This document shows positions 26,633-35,148 of a DNA stretch of 64,000 nucleotides, in pieces. The position numbers and the translations under genes are program-made. Under the pieces are notes generated by a model, which had not been told where the DNA came from, made no database searches, and saw nothing but the letters and a program-made list of their open reading frames with translations. Source of the DNA: CAMFLJ01 sp963702555 (GTDB lineage Bacteria > Actinomycetota > Acidimicrobiia > Acidimicrobiales > Acidimicrobilacustridaceae); contig CAVPCW010000008.1 in NCBI GenBank assembly GCA_963702555.1, forward strand, positions 310,001 through 374,000. Reading direction: 5' to 3'. Every line of letters starts with the position of its first letter. The first letter of the stretch is position 1.

Positions 26633-27718
26633 ATGGCCCCCGAGACCGCCGACGTCGTCGCCGCCACCGCCCCGACCTCCTACGTGCCCGAGATGGCCGA
26701 GGTCGCGGCCGACTCGCCCGAGGCCATGTGGGACCTGCTGGCCGAGCGTGGGCTCGGCGACGGCCTGCCGGTGGTGCCCCCGACCGCCGAGCGGGTGGAG
26801 GCGATGCTCGAACAGGCGGCCGGCGACCCCGACGAGGTGCTCTTCACCCTCCAGCCCCGCTCCGGCATCGTCACCCGGCGGGTGGTGGCCGTGAACGCGG
26901 TGATGGCCGGCTGCACGCCCGACACGTTCCCGGTGGTGCTCACCGCGCTGCGGGCGCTGGCCCGGCCCGAGGTCAACCTGCGAGGCGTCAACGCCACCAC
27001 CCACCTCGTCGCCCCGATGGTGATCGTGCACGGCGAGATCGTCGGCCGGGCCGGCTTCAACGCCGGCGTCGGCGCCTTCGGCCCCGGCAACCGCGCCAAC
27101 GCCACCGTCGGCCGGGCGGTGCGGCTGGTGATGCTCCACGTGGCCGGGGCCACCCCCGGCTCGGGCGACGCCGCCACCTTCGGCCAGCCCGCCAAGTACA
27201 CGTTCTGTGCGGCGGAGAACCTCGAGGCCACCCCGTGGGAGAGCTACCCGCTCAGCCGTGGCGTCGACGCCCCCAGCGCGGTCACCGTGCACTGCGGCGA
27301 GGGCCCCCACAACGTGCACGACGCCGAGGCCGACGGCGACCCGGTGCTCATCCTCGACAAGATCGCCTCGGCCATGACCTCGCTCGGCCAGAACAACGCG
27401 CCGATCAGCCAGGCCGAGTACTTCATCGTCCTCGGGCCCGAGCACGCCGCCTCGATCGCCGAGCGGGCCCTCACCCGCAAGGACGTCTCGTCCTACCTCT
27501 TCGACACGGCCCGCCTGCCGGCCTCGACCTTCCGGCGGCACTTCCAGGAGCTCGCCTGGGCCCGGTGGATGAAGATGGTCGACGACGACCACCTGCTCCC
27601 CATGACCGGTGAGCCCGACAACATCCGTGTGCTGGTGTCCGGCGGCCCGGGCAAGCACTCGCTGGTGGTGCCCTCGTGGGGCATGACCCGCAGCGTCACC
27701 CTTCCGCTCGAGGCCTGA
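26633..27718 (+). CDS. uncharacterised protein of the UGSC operon (GDGLPVVPPT motif)
   Basis: 361 aa, first gene of a four-gene operon. It opens with an acidic N-terminus and the conserved-looking block GLGDGLPVVPPTAERVEAML (about 37-56), then AVNAVMAGCTPDTFPVVLTA with a lone Cys, GRAGFNAGVGAFGPGNRANA and a C-terminal GGPGKHSLVVPSWG. There is no signal peptide or membrane segment. I do not know a function. I have an impression that this protein type accompanies or is fused to UGSC-motif proteins, and the context fits. ATG 26633 is preferred to ATG 26627 because of its distance from TAGCCT. The next gene starts 10 bases after its stop. Confidence 0.65.
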   Translation: MAPETADVVAATAPTSYVPEMAEVAADSPEAMWDLLAERGLGDGLPVVPPTAERVEAMLEQAAGDPDEVLFTLQPRSGIVTRRVVAVNAVMAGCTPDTFPVVLTALRALARPEVNLRGVNATTHLVAPMVIVHGEIVGRAGFNAGVGAFGPGNRANATVGRAVRLVMLHVAGATPGSGDAATFGQPAKYTFCAAENLEATPWESYPLSRGVDAPSAVTVHCGEGPHNVHDAEADGDPVLILDKIASAMTSLGQNNAPISQAEYFIVLGPEHAASIAERALTRKDVSSYLFDTARLPASTFRRHFQELAWARWMKMVDDDHLLPMTGEPDNIRVLVSGGPGKHSLVVPSWGMTRSVTLPLEA

Positions 27719-27728
27719 GGAGTCCGAG

Positions 27729-28277
27729 ATGACCGTGCTCGTCTACCTGCCCGACTCCGCCCCCGGCCCCGAGCCGGCCACCCTCGCCCCCTCGCCGTCG
27801 TCGCTCGCCGGGCTGCGCATCGCCGTGCTCGACAACGGCAAGCCCAACGCCGACGTGGTCATGACCGCCGCGGCCGAGGCCCTCGCCGCACGAACCGGTG
27901 CCACCGTCACCCTCGTCACGCCCAAGGGCCCGCATGGTCTGTCGGCCAACGCCGCCATCCCCATGGCCGACGACCGCTTCGAGCTGGTCTGCGCCGAGGC
28001 CGACATCGTCATCACCGGCGCGGCCGACTGCGGCAGCTGCACCGCCTACAGCGTGGTCGACGCCATCACCCTCGAGAAGGCGGGCAAGCCCACGGTGGTG
28101 GCCACCACCACCAACTTCCGCACGGTGGCCGAGACCCTCTCGCGCAGCTTCGGCGCTCCCGACACCCGGCTGCTGGTGCTGCCCCACCCCATCGGCGGCA
28201 CCGACGCCGCCACCTTGGGGGAGTGGGCCGAGGCCGCCACCGACCGACTCATCTCCCTCTTCACCGATCCGGCCTGA
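27729..28277 (+). CDS. UGSC-family protein (cysteine form)
   Basis: 182 aa. The segment GAADCGSCTAYSVVDAITLEKA matches the UGSC family, in which Sec-Gly-Ser-Cys or Cys-Gly-Ser-Cys forms a CxxC-like redox site; here the first position is an ordinary TGC cysteine codon, so this is not a selenoprotein. The fold looks like an alpha/beta domain: LRIAVLDNGKPNADVVM at the start and KPTVVATTTNF after the motif. The family function is not established; a thiol redox or transferase role is inferred. A GGAG lies six bases before ATG 27729. It is the second gene of the operon. Confidence 0.72.
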   Translation: MTVLVYLPDSAPGPEPATLAPSPSSLAGLRIAVLDNGKPNADVVMTAAAEALAARTGATVTLVTPKGPHGLSANAAIPMADDRFELVCAEADIVITGAADCGSCTAYSVVDAITLEKAGKPTVVATTTNFRTVAETLSRSFGAPDTRLLVLPHPIGGTDAATLGEWAEAATDRLISLFTDPA

Positions 28278-28303
28278 CCGGTTCCCACGGAGTCGCTCAG
28301 CCC

Positions 28304-29152
28304 ATGACCGTCGAGATCGACCACACCGGCACCCGGGCCCTCGTCACCGGCGCGGGCGCCGGCATCGGCGCCGAGATCGCCCGCTGGCTGGCCCGCGCCG
28401 GCGCCACCGTCGCCGTCCACGACGTGCGGCCCGACAAGGCGGCCGAGGTCGTGGCCTCCATCGAGGCCGAAGGCGGCTCCGCCCTCGCCGTCATCGCCGA
28501 CGCCCGCGACGACGACGCCCTCGTCGCCATGGTCGACGAGGCGGCCGAACGCATGGGTGGCCTCGACGTCGCCGTGAACAACGTCGGCATGTACGGAGAG
28601 TTCTCGCCCGGCCCGTTCACCACCCTCGACGCCGCCCACTGGCGGGGCCTGCTCGACCAGAACCTGGTGATCACCGCGCTCGCCGCCGCGGCCGAGGCCC
28701 GCCACATGGTCGACGGCGGCGGGGGAGTGATCCTCAACGTGAGCTCGGGCGAGACCACCCGCCCCGCACCCTTCATGGCCGCCTACGCCGCGGCCAAGGC
28801 CGGCATCAACCACCTCACCCAGACCATGGCGGTCGAGCTCGGCCCGTCGGGCATCCGGGTGCTCGCCATCGCCCCCGGCACCACGCTCACCGAGACCGTG
28901 CGCGACGCGTTCGACGACGACCACGTCGCCGCGCTGGTCGAGGCCACGCCGCTGCGGCGCATGAGCGAGCCCGACGAGCTGGGCCGCCTCGCCGTGTTCC
29001 TCACCAGCGACCTGGCCCGCTGCATCACCGGGCAGTTCATCATCGCCGACGCCGGCGCCTTCCTCTCCCGCACCCGCCCCGCCAACCGCGACCCGAACGC
29101 CGACCGCGCCGCGGTGCACGACCCCGCCAATCGTCGGGCCGACGACCGGTGA
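28304..29152 (+). CDS. SDR family oxidoreductase (UGSC operon)
   Basis: 282 aa classical SDR. It has the cofactor motif TGAGAGIGAEIA, the acidic DVRP after strand 2 (suggesting NAD rather than NADP), NNVG, a catalytic Ser in NVSSGET, and an active-site YAAAK in AAYAAAKAGINH. The C-terminal 25 residues are an Arg/Asp-rich extension. It probably acts on the substrate or product handled by the UGSC protein; this is inferred from operon position only. Its TGA overlaps the GTG start of the NifU-like gene. Confidence 0.85.
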   Translation: MTVEIDHTGTRALVTGAGAGIGAEIARWLARAGATVAVHDVRPDKAAEVVASIEAEGGSALAVIADARDDDALVAMVDEAAERMGGLDVAVNNVGMYGEFSPGPFTTLDAAHWRGLLDQNLVITALAAAAEARHMVDGGGGVILNVSSGETTRPAPFMAAYAAAKAGINHLTQTMAVELGPSGIRVLAIAPGTTLTETVRDAFDDDHVAALVEATPLRRMSEPDELGRLAVFLTSDLARCITGQFIIADAGAFLSRTRPANRDPNADRAAVHDPANRRADDR

Positions 29153-29397
29153 TCGACGCCGCGGCCGTCACCGCCGGGCTGGCCCCGGTGCGCGAGGTCC
29201 TGCAGTCCGACGGCGGCGACATCGAGCTCGTCGGCGTCGAGGGCGACACCGCCCGGCTGCGCCTGGTGCTCGAGAGCGCGGGCTGCGCCGAGTGCGTGCT
29301 GCCCCGCCCGCTGCTCGAGACCATCGCCCTCCAGATGATGCAGCCGCTGGTGCCCGGCCTCAGCGCCGTGGCGATCGACGACCCACGCGAGGCGTAG
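29149..29397 (+). CDS. NifU C-terminal-domain protein (Fe-S scaffold type)
   Basis: 82 aa. It has the NifU-like pattern SDGGDIELVGVEGDTARLRL followed by GCAECVLPRPLLETI, in which Cys-Ala-Glu-Cys takes the place of the usual CGGC motif. Standalone domains of this kind carry [4Fe-4S] clusters; the altered spacing residues and the LP after the motif suggest a special-purpose variant for this operon. It starts with GTG overlapping the SDR stop (GTGA). Its last 38 bases overlap the 3' end of the convergent TetR gene. Confidence 0.75.
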   Translation: MIDAAAVTAGLAPVREVLQSDGGDIELVGVEGDTARLRLVLESAGCAECVLPRPLLETIALQMMQPLVPGLSAVAIDDPREA

Positions 29398-30019
29398 CCG
29401 CCGCGGCCGGCTTGGCCTTCGCCGCGGCCTTCCGAGGCGTCGTCGTGGTGGTCGTCCGGGCCAGGTCCAGCTCCCGGGCGAACATGGCCTCGATGCGGGC
29501 CGCCGTCTCGTCCGGGTCGGCGTCGAGGGTGAGGTTGCCGTCGCGGCGCAGCACCGAGAAGCCGTGCACCGTCGAGAAGATGATGCGGTACCAGTGGATG
29601 ACGTCGGTCTCGTCGAACCCGAACGACGCCAGCACCAGGTCGAGGGGTCGGGTCACCGCGGCCATCGCCACGCCGATCTCGGGGTCGTCGCCGGGCGGGC
29701 GCAGGGTGGCGTCGTAGAGGCCGGGGTGCTCGGCGGCGAAGTCGAGGTAGGCCCGCACGATGGCGCCCACCGCGTCGGGCCCGGCCCGACCGATGGCGGC
29801 CTCGGTCAGCCGGTCGGCCAGCGCGTCGAGGCCGCGCAGGGCGAGCGCCCGCCGGAGGCCGTCGGCCCCGTCGACGTGGGCGTAGAGCGACTGCACCCGC
29901 ACGCCCAGCCGGTCGGCCACGGGCCGTAGCCCGACGGCGTCGATTCGGCCCTGCGCCTCGAGCTCGTCGACGGCGGCGTCGACGACGGCGGTGGGGGTCA
30001 GCCCGACGGGTGCGGCCAT
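29360..30019 (-). CDS. TetR family transcriptional regulator
   Basis: 219 aa. The helix-turn-helix is in LRPVADRLGVRVQSLYAHVDGADGL (about 31-55), with a C-terminal ligand domain resembling the WHG-type TetR group (FAAEHPGLYDATLRPPGDDPE). The last 40 residues are a Lys/Arg/Ala-rich tail (PRKAAAKAKPAAAATPR) resembling actinobacterial DNA-binding tails and unusual in TetR proteins. It converges on the UGSC operon and overlaps the NifU-like gene by 38 bases, so it could regulate that operon or its own leaderless promoter. Ligand unknown. Confidence 0.82.
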   Translation of the reverse strand: MAAPVGLTPTAVVDAAVDELEAQGRIDAVGLRPVADRLGVRVQSLYAHVDGADGLRRALALRGLDALADRLTEAAIGRAGPDAVGAIVRAYLDFAAEHPGLYDATLRPPGDDPEIGVAMAAVTRPLDLVLASFGFDETDVIHWYRIIFSTVHGFSVLRRDGNLTLDADPDETAARIEAMFARELDLARTTTTTTPRKAAAKAKPAAAATPRVGRRSPRR

Positions 30020-30025
30020 GCCGCA

Positions 30026-30031
30026 ACGGTA
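30026..30031 (-). promoter_or_regulatory. -10 box of a leaderless promoter (TACCGT)
   Basis: On the minus strand TACCGT ends six bases before ATG 30019 of the TetR gene. The adjacent TCAG-N8-CTGA element is a weak candidate for autoregulation. Confidence 0.5.
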
Positions 30032-30078
30032 TCAGTCGAGAGTCTGAGCCCTGTTCGGCTCGGGCGCCGGCGCGAGCC

Positions 30079-30646
30079 TCAGGATCGGAGCAGGACCCGG
30101 TGGTGGAGGTACACCACGCCGTTGTCGAAGCGGCGCTCGTCGACCAGCTCCAGGCCGATGTGGGCGCCGGTCGGGAAGGCGGGCTTGCCGCCCCCGACGA
30201 AGGCAGGGTGGACGAAGACGTGGCACTCGTCGACCAGCCCGGCGGAGAAGGCCTGCGCCGCGAGGGCGGCCCCGCCGACGGTGAGCTCGCTGTCGGCCGA
30301 CGCCTTCATCGTGCGGACCGTGTCGGGGTCGAAGCGCGGCTCGAGGCGCGTGCGGTCGGTCGACACCTCGTGCGAGCGTCGTGGAGTACACGACCTTCTC
30401 GCCGGCCTGCCACACCCTGGCGAACTCCGCCATGAGCGCCGACCGGTCGGCCAGGGCGGGCTCGGTCTCCCAGACGGCCATCGACTCGTACAGCCGCCGC
30501 CCGTAGAGCCAGGTGCCCACCGGCCGCACCAGGTCGGTGATGAACTCGAACAGCTCGTCGTTCGGATCGGACCAGTCGAAGCTGCCGTCGGCGTCCTCGA
30601 TGTACCCGTCGACCGACACGTTCGTGATGTAGCTCAACCCGGCCAT
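30079..30646 (-). CDS. dihydrofolate-reductase-like (RibD C-terminal) protein, frameshifted
   Basis: About 189 aa when repaired. It starts MAGLSYITNVSVDGYIEDAD, has LYGRRLYESMAVWE in the NADPH region and, after the break, ADSELTVGGAALAAQAF and VDECHVFVHPAFVGGGKPAF, the standard pattern of small actinobacterial RibD_C reductases. The frame changes near 30373; removing one G gives the expected STTLHEVSTDRT, so an insertion error is likely. Strong GGGGAGGGG ribosome site before ATG 30646. Substrate unknown; not a true folate enzyme on present evidence. Confidence 0.8.
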
Positions 30647-30708
30647 GGTCCCCTCCCCGTTCGCCGGCGAGGGTATGGGAACCGGGCGAGTCCGAACTGT
30701 GCCTCGTC

Positions 30709-30739
30709 GCGCTTTCCTGTCGCCGGCGACAGGAAGCGC
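30709..30739 (-). terminator. hairpin downstream of P450 gene
   Basis: GCGCTTTCCTGTCGCC is followed by its near-perfect complement GGCGACAGGAAGCGC, a stem of about 15 bp with one unpaired base. It lies 20 bases beyond the stop of the P450 gene. Confidence 0.65.
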
Positions 30740-30757
30740 AACAAGCGGGGTGGGCGA

Positions 30758-31924
30758 TCAGCGGGCGGTGAGGTCGGCGACGAGGGTGCGGGGGCCGTGG
30801 GCCCAGAACACCGGCACCGGCTCGTAGAGGCCGGGCTCGACCGGGGCGATGGCGGCCACCCGGTCGAGCAGCACCTCCACCGCGATGCGGGCCTCGAGCC
30901 GGGCCAGGCTCGACCCCGGGCAGACGTGGGGCCCGCCGCCGAACGAGAGGTGGGCCCGCGGGTCGGGGCGGTCGAGGCGGAACTCGTGGGGGTCATCGAA
31001 GTGGGTGGTGTCGCGGTTGGCCGAGGCCAGCCCGAACGCCACCTTGTCCGCCGGCTCCAGCTCCTCACCGTGGAGCTCGGTGGCCTGGAGGCAGTTGCGC
31101 ATGAGGAACTGGATCGGCGGGTCGTGGCGCAGCGACTCCTCGACCGCCACCGGCACGAGGTCGCGGTCGGCCTGCAGCGCGGCGACCACGTCGGGCCGGG
31201 CCGCCAACGTCCACAGCAGGTTGGCGATCAGATGCCGGGTGGTCTCGTTGCCGCTGATGAAGAGGAACACCAGCTGGGTGCGGGCTTCCACGTCGGTGAG
31301 GCGGCGGCCGTCGACCTCGGTCTCGAGCAGCCGGGTGATGAAGTCGTCCTGCGGCTCGGCCCGTCGCGCCACGATCAGCGAGTCGACGTACGCGGCGAAC
31401 TCTGGGTGGGCGCCGGCGAAGCCCTCGCCCCGTTCGGTGCGGTTCTTCGTCGGGTACGTGCCCTGCACGACCTCGTCGGACCAGCGGGTCCAGAGCTCGA
31501 AGTCCTCCTGCGGGGCGCCGAGCAGGTGGGCGATCACGCTGCTGGGGATCGGCGTGACGTAGTCGGCGACGAGGTCGACGGGACCGGGCGCGGCGAGCAG
31601 GCCGTCGAGCAGCTCGTGGCACAGCGCGGTGCAGAACGGCTCGACCCGCCCGATGCGGTGCTGGGCGATGGCCGAGTTGATGATGCGGCGCACGTGGCCG
31701 TGGCGGGGCTCGGGGATCTCGCTGACCAGCTGCTCCTCGTCGGGCACCACCACGCCCGGCTCGCGGAAGCTGGCCTGGAAGCGATGAACGTCCTTGGCCG
31801 CGTCCATGACGTCGTCGAAGCGGGCCAGGTACCAGGCCCCGCCCGGGGTGCGGCTCACCGGGCAGCGGTCGCGCAGGTCCTCCATCGCCGGGTCGTCGAA
31901 CGGCGCGGTCATCGGGTCGAGCAT
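30758..31924 (-). CDS. cytochrome P450
   Basis: 388 aa. The heme Cys is in SFGGGPHVCPG, the I-helix motif is FISGNETTRH (oxygen activation) and the K-helix motif is EESLR. It is a soluble bacterial class I P450 needing an external ferredoxin and reductase, none of which is encoded here. It probably hydroxylates a hydrophobic compound; neighbours (desaturase-like oxygenase, second P450, PhyH, thioesterase) suggest lipid or terpenoid catabolism. ATG 31924 is chosen; GTG 31936 in frame is possible. Confidence 0.93.
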   Translation of the reverse strand: MLDPMTAPFDDPAMEDLRDRCPVSRTPGGAWYLARFDDVMDAAKDVHRFQASFREPGVVVPDEEQLVSEIPEPRHGHVRRIINSAIAQHRIGRVEPFCTALCHELLDGLLAAPGPVDLVADYVTPIPSSVIAHLLGAPQEDFELWTRWSDEVVQGTYPTKNRTERGEGFAGAHPEFAAYVDSLIVARRAEPQDDFITRLLETEVDGRRLTDVEARTQLVFLFISGNETTRHLIANLLWTLAARPDVVAALQADRDLVPVAVEESLRHDPPIQFLMRNCLQATELHGEELEPADKVAFGLASANRDTTHFDDPHEFRLDRPDPRAHLSFGGGPHVCPGSSLARLEARIAVEVLLDRVAAIAPVEPGLYEPVPVFWAHGPRTLVADLTAR

Positions 31925-31970
31925 CGGTCCCCCCACGGGTGCACTCGTGACGCCGGCGACCCTACGCCGG

Positions 31971-33086
31971 TCAGGCGACGGCGGCGTCGGGAGCGGCGGC
32001 AGCGGCTGGCGTCGGCGACCAGCCCGGGCCCCGCAGCACGTGGCCGAGGCGGTCGCGCCAGGTGGTCGACCGGGCGACGGCGCGCAGCATGGCGGTGTGC
32101 TCGTGGGTCGCGACCTTCAGCGGGTCGAAGGTGTGGATGTTCTTGGTGAGGCCGTAGACGACGGGCTCGGCGTCGTCCTCGCGCTCGAAGGTGCCGAACA
32201 GCCGGTCCCAGATGATGAGGATGCTGCCGTGGTTGCGGTCGAGGTAGCGCCGGTTGCTGCCGTGGTGCACCCGGTGGTGCGACGGCGTGTTGAACACCTC
32301 TTCGACCGGGCCCAGCTTCGGGATCGTCTCGGTGTGGATCCAGTACTGGTAGATGAGGTTCAGGCTCCGGGCGACCTCGATCACCGACGGGCGCAGGCCG
32401 GCCGCGCCGAGCAGCCCGTACGGCACGAACATGCCGAAGTTCTCGCCGACCGGTTGCCGCAGCGCGGTCGAGAGGTTGTAGCGCTCGCTCGAGTGGTGCA
32501 CGACGTGGATCGCCCACAGCCAGCGGCTCTCGTGCTGGATGCGGTGGTTCCAGTAGTAGATGGCGTCCCAGGCGAAGATCGCCCCGAGGGTGGCGGCCAC
32601 CCCGGTGCCGAGGTCGTGCCCTGCTCCGTAGCGGTCGTAGAGGCGCTGGCCCGACGTGCGCGCCGCCCAGCCGGTGGAGGCGGCCACCACGCCCGCGGCC
32701 ACCGCGGCCACGCCGGTGGAGGGCCGCACCCGGCGGGCCCAGCGCACGAGCGAGGTCTCGTCGCCGGCGGTCTCGCTCTCGGCCTCGGTCTCGGCCCGGC
32801 GGATGACGACGTCGGCGGCGGTGGTCACCGCGGCGGCGCCCACGCCCAGCCCGATCAGCGCCTTGGCCCACTTCCCTCGGCCCGGCGTGACCGGCCGCAG
32901 CGCCCGGCCGACCAGCAGCGGGACGGTGAGGCTGCCCACGCCCATGGCGAGGCTGGTGAGCGTGTCGCGGCGCTCGTAGTCGCCGGTGCTCGGCCCCTGG
33001 CGCGCCGCTCGGCGCTGGAGCACCTTGTGCTCGATCCCCATCGTGGCGAAGAAGCCGGGGATGGCGGCGACGGTCAGGTCCTGCAC
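31971..33086 (-). CDS. sterol desaturase / fatty acid hydroxylase family membrane oxygenase
   Basis: 371 aa integral membrane di-iron protein. The histidine motifs are HRIQH, HVVHH and HHRVHH, the full set of the fatty acid hydroxylase superfamily. Several hydrophobic segments precede and separate them. It is likely to oxygenate a sterol-like or fatty acyl substrate in the membrane. An N-terminal extension of about 120 residues with extra membrane helices precedes the core. GTG 33086 is seven bases after the CoaA-like stop, implying cotranscription. Confidence 0.88.
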   Translation of the reverse strand: MQDLTVAAIPGFFATMGIEHKVLQRRAARQGPSTGDYERRDTLTSLAMGVGSLTVPLLVGRALRPVTPGRGKWAKALIGLGVGAAAVTTAADVVIRRAETEAESETAGDETSLVRWARRVRPSTGVAAVAAGVVAASTGWAARTSGQRLYDRYGAGHDLGTGVAATLGAIFAWDAIYYWNHRIQHESRWLWAIHVVHHSSERYNLSTALRQPVGENFGMFVPYGLLGAAGLRPSVIEVARSLNLIYQYWIHTETIPKLGPVEEVFNTPSHHRVHHGSNRRYLDRNHGSILIIWDRLFGTFEREDDAEPVVYGLTKNIHTFDPLKVATHEHTAMLRAVARSTTWRDRLGHVLRGPGWSPTPAAAAAPDAAVA

Positions 33087-33093
33087 GACCCCG

Positions 33094-33819
33094 TCATCCT
33101 CGCAGGCGGAGCTCGGCGATGCCGTGGTCGGGCCCCTTCACCACCACGACGTCGGCGTGGTCGCGGGTCGGCTCGATGGCCTCGCGGAGGTTGGGCAGGT
33201 TGATCGCCTCCCACACGCCGACGGCCATCGCCGCGACGGCGTCGTCGTCGGCGGTGGCGAAGGGGTGGAGGTAGGCGCCAGGCACATCGGCGGCTTCGTC
33301 GCGCAGCCCGAGCACCCGGCGGACGAACCAACGGCGCATGTCGGGCTCGGCGGCGTCGACGTACACGCCGATGTCGAGGTCGTCGGCGTAGTGGAGCACG
33401 TTCACTCCCTCGAGGATCACCACGGGTGCGGCGGCCACGGGCTGAGCATCGGGCAGCACGTCGTAGAAGAGGTGGTCGTAGACCGGCACGATGAGGGGAT
33501 CCTGGCCGGCGCGCACGGCACTGATGAACGCGCTGATCGCGTCGTGGTCGTAGCTCTCCGGAAAGCCCTTGCGGGTCGACAGGCCCCGAGCCGACAGCTC
33601 GGCGGTGGAGTGGAGGAACCCGTCGCTCGCCACCACGGAGGCCGCCAGACCGTGCTGCTCGACCAGCAGGTCGGCGATGCGCGAGGCGATGGTGCTCTTG
33701 CCGACGCTGACCCCTCCGGCGACGCCCACCAGGAGGCTGGTGCCGTCGTGGGCCGCGACGCGCTCGGCGACCAGGTCGGCCAGCGGGGCCAGGTCGTCGG
33801 GAGTGGAGGGGCCGGTCAT
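33094..33819 (-). CDS. pantothenate-kinase-like (CoaA-type) P-loop kinase, short form
   Basis: 241 aa. The P-loop is GGVSVGKST (35-43). Blocks VVASDGFLHSTAELSARGL, RKGFPESYD, PVYDHLFYDVLPD, VILEGVNVLHY and IGVYVDA parallel type I pantothenate kinase CoaA closely. It is about 70 residues shorter than E. coli CoaA, lacking most of the N-terminal and some C-terminal helices. Phosphorylation of pantothenate in CoA synthesis is the likely role, but a relaxed relative is possible. First gene of an operon with the desaturase-like gene; TAGGTT lies eight bases before ATG 33819. Confidence 0.8.
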   Translation of the reverse strand: MTGPSTPDDLAPLADLVAERVAAHDGTSLLVGVAGGVSVGKSTIASRIADLLVEQHGLAASVVASDGFLHSTAELSARGLSTRKGFPESYDHDAISAFISAVRAGQDPLIVPVYDHLFYDVLPDAQPVAAAPVVILEGVNVLHYADDLDIGVYVDAAEPDMRRWFVRRVLGLRDEAADVPGAYLHPFATADDDAVAAMAVGVWEAINLPNLREAIEPTRDHADVVVVKGPDHGIAELRLRG

Positions 33820-33927
33820 CGGCGCAGAACCTACGGACGCCCACCCCTCTCCCGCCAGCACGGTCGTGCGGGAGGCGACAGGATGGCGCCGCGGCCCAGT
33901 CGGGGGACGGGCCCGAGGAGCTGCACG

Positions 33928-35148
33928 ATGTCCGCGACCGCTGCCCGTCCGCTCGCCGAGCTGCCGGTGCTCGACCTGTCCGACCCGGCCGCGTGGCAGG
34001 ACGTCCACGTCCCGCTGGCGGAGCTGCGCGAGCGCACGGCGGTGGCGGTCACGCCCGACGGCGTGCCCCAGGTGCTGCGCCATGCCGAGGTCGAGGCCGT
34101 CCTCAAGGACCCCCGCTTCGTGGCCGCCGACCTGTTCGCCATGAGCGGCACCACCTCGGGCCCGGTGTGGGAGTGGTGGCAGCGGGTGATGTTCTCGCAG
34201 AACCCTCCGGCGCACACCCGGATCCGCTCGCTCGTCAGCCGGGCCTTCACGCCCCGTGCGGTGAACGCCCGGCGGCCGGAGATCCGGGCGCGGGCGGAGG
34301 AGATCCTGCGCCCCGCCATCGCAGCCGGTCGTCTCGACGTCCAGGGCGACCTCGGCCACCGCCTGCCCCTCGCCGTCATCTCCGACCTGCTCGACGTGCC
34401 CGAGGCCGACCGCCCGGTCTTCGGCGAGTGGACCAAGACCCTCGGCCTCGCCTTCCTCTCCATCGCCGACGCCGAGGTGCGGGCCCGGGTCGAGCAGGCC
34501 CTCGCCGACCTCGACGCCTATGTCGGCGGGCTCATCGCCGAGCGTCGGGCCCGGCCGGGTGACGACATGATCTCCCGCCTCATCGAGGTGGAGGAGGGCG
34601 GCGACCGGCTGTCGCCCGAGGAGCTGGTGGCCCTGGTCGAGAACCTGCTCTTCGCCGGCCACGACACCACCCGCGGCGCGCTCGCCGCCATGGGCGTGCT
34701 GTTCGCCACCCACCCCGACCAGTACGCCGCGGTGGTGGCCGACCCCTCGCTGATCCCCGGCGCGGTCGACGAGGTGATCCGCTACGAGGCCATCACCTTC
34801 GGCACCGCCCGCCTGGCCAGCGAGGACTGCGAGCTCGGTGGCGCGGCCGTGCCCGCCGGCATGCCCGTCTCGCTCTGCCTCACCTCCGCGTGCCGCGATC
34901 CGCGTCGCTATCCCGACCCGGACCGCTTCGACGTCCGCCGCGACGACGCCCGCTCACCGGCCTTCGGCGCCGGCATCCACTACTGCCTCGGTGCCGCGCT
35001 GGCGAAGGCCGAGCTGGAGGAGGCGCTGTCGGTGCTCACCTCCCAGGTCGGTTCGCTCGACCTGGCCAGCGAGGCCCGGTGGGTGCCCTACGCCGCCATC
35101 CGCTGCTTCGAGCCCCCGGTCGAGGTCGTGCTAGGCACACCGGGGTGA
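33928..35148 (+). CDS. cytochrome P450
   Basis: 406 aa, unlike the P450 at 30758. Heme motif PAFGAGIHYCLG, I-helix LLFAGHDTTRG and K-helix EVIRYE are complete. A clear ribosome site GAGGAG lies seven bases before ATG 33928. Its stop overlaps the GTG of the thioesterase gene, so the two enzymes are made together; oxidation of an acyl-type substrate followed by CoA-ester hydrolysis is an inference. No ferredoxin gene is nearby. Confidence 0.93.
   Translation: MSATAARPLAELPVLDLSDPAAWQDVHVPLAELRERTAVAVTPDGVPQVLRHAEVEAVLKDPRFVAADLFAMSGTTSGPVWEWWQRVMFSQNPPAHTRIRSLVSRAFTPRAVNARRPEIRARAEEILRPAIAAGRLDVQGDLGHRLPLAVISDLLDVPEADRPVFGEWTKTLGLAFLSIADAEVRARVEQALADLDAYVGGLIAERRARPGDDMISRLIEVEEGGDRLSPEELVALVENLLFAGHDTTRGALAAMGVLFATHPDQYAAVVADPSLIPGAVDEVIRYEAITFGTARLASEDCELGGAAVPAGMPVSLCLTSACRDPRRYPDPDRFDVRRDDARSPAFGAGIHYCLGAALAKAELEEALSVLTSQVGSLDLASEARWVPYAAIRCFEPPVEVVLGTPG

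Noticed and set aside
28020..28050. Selenocysteine in the UGSC protein
   Set aside because: The first position of the motif is TGC, not TGA, and no SECIS-like hairpin is needed. It is a cysteine form.
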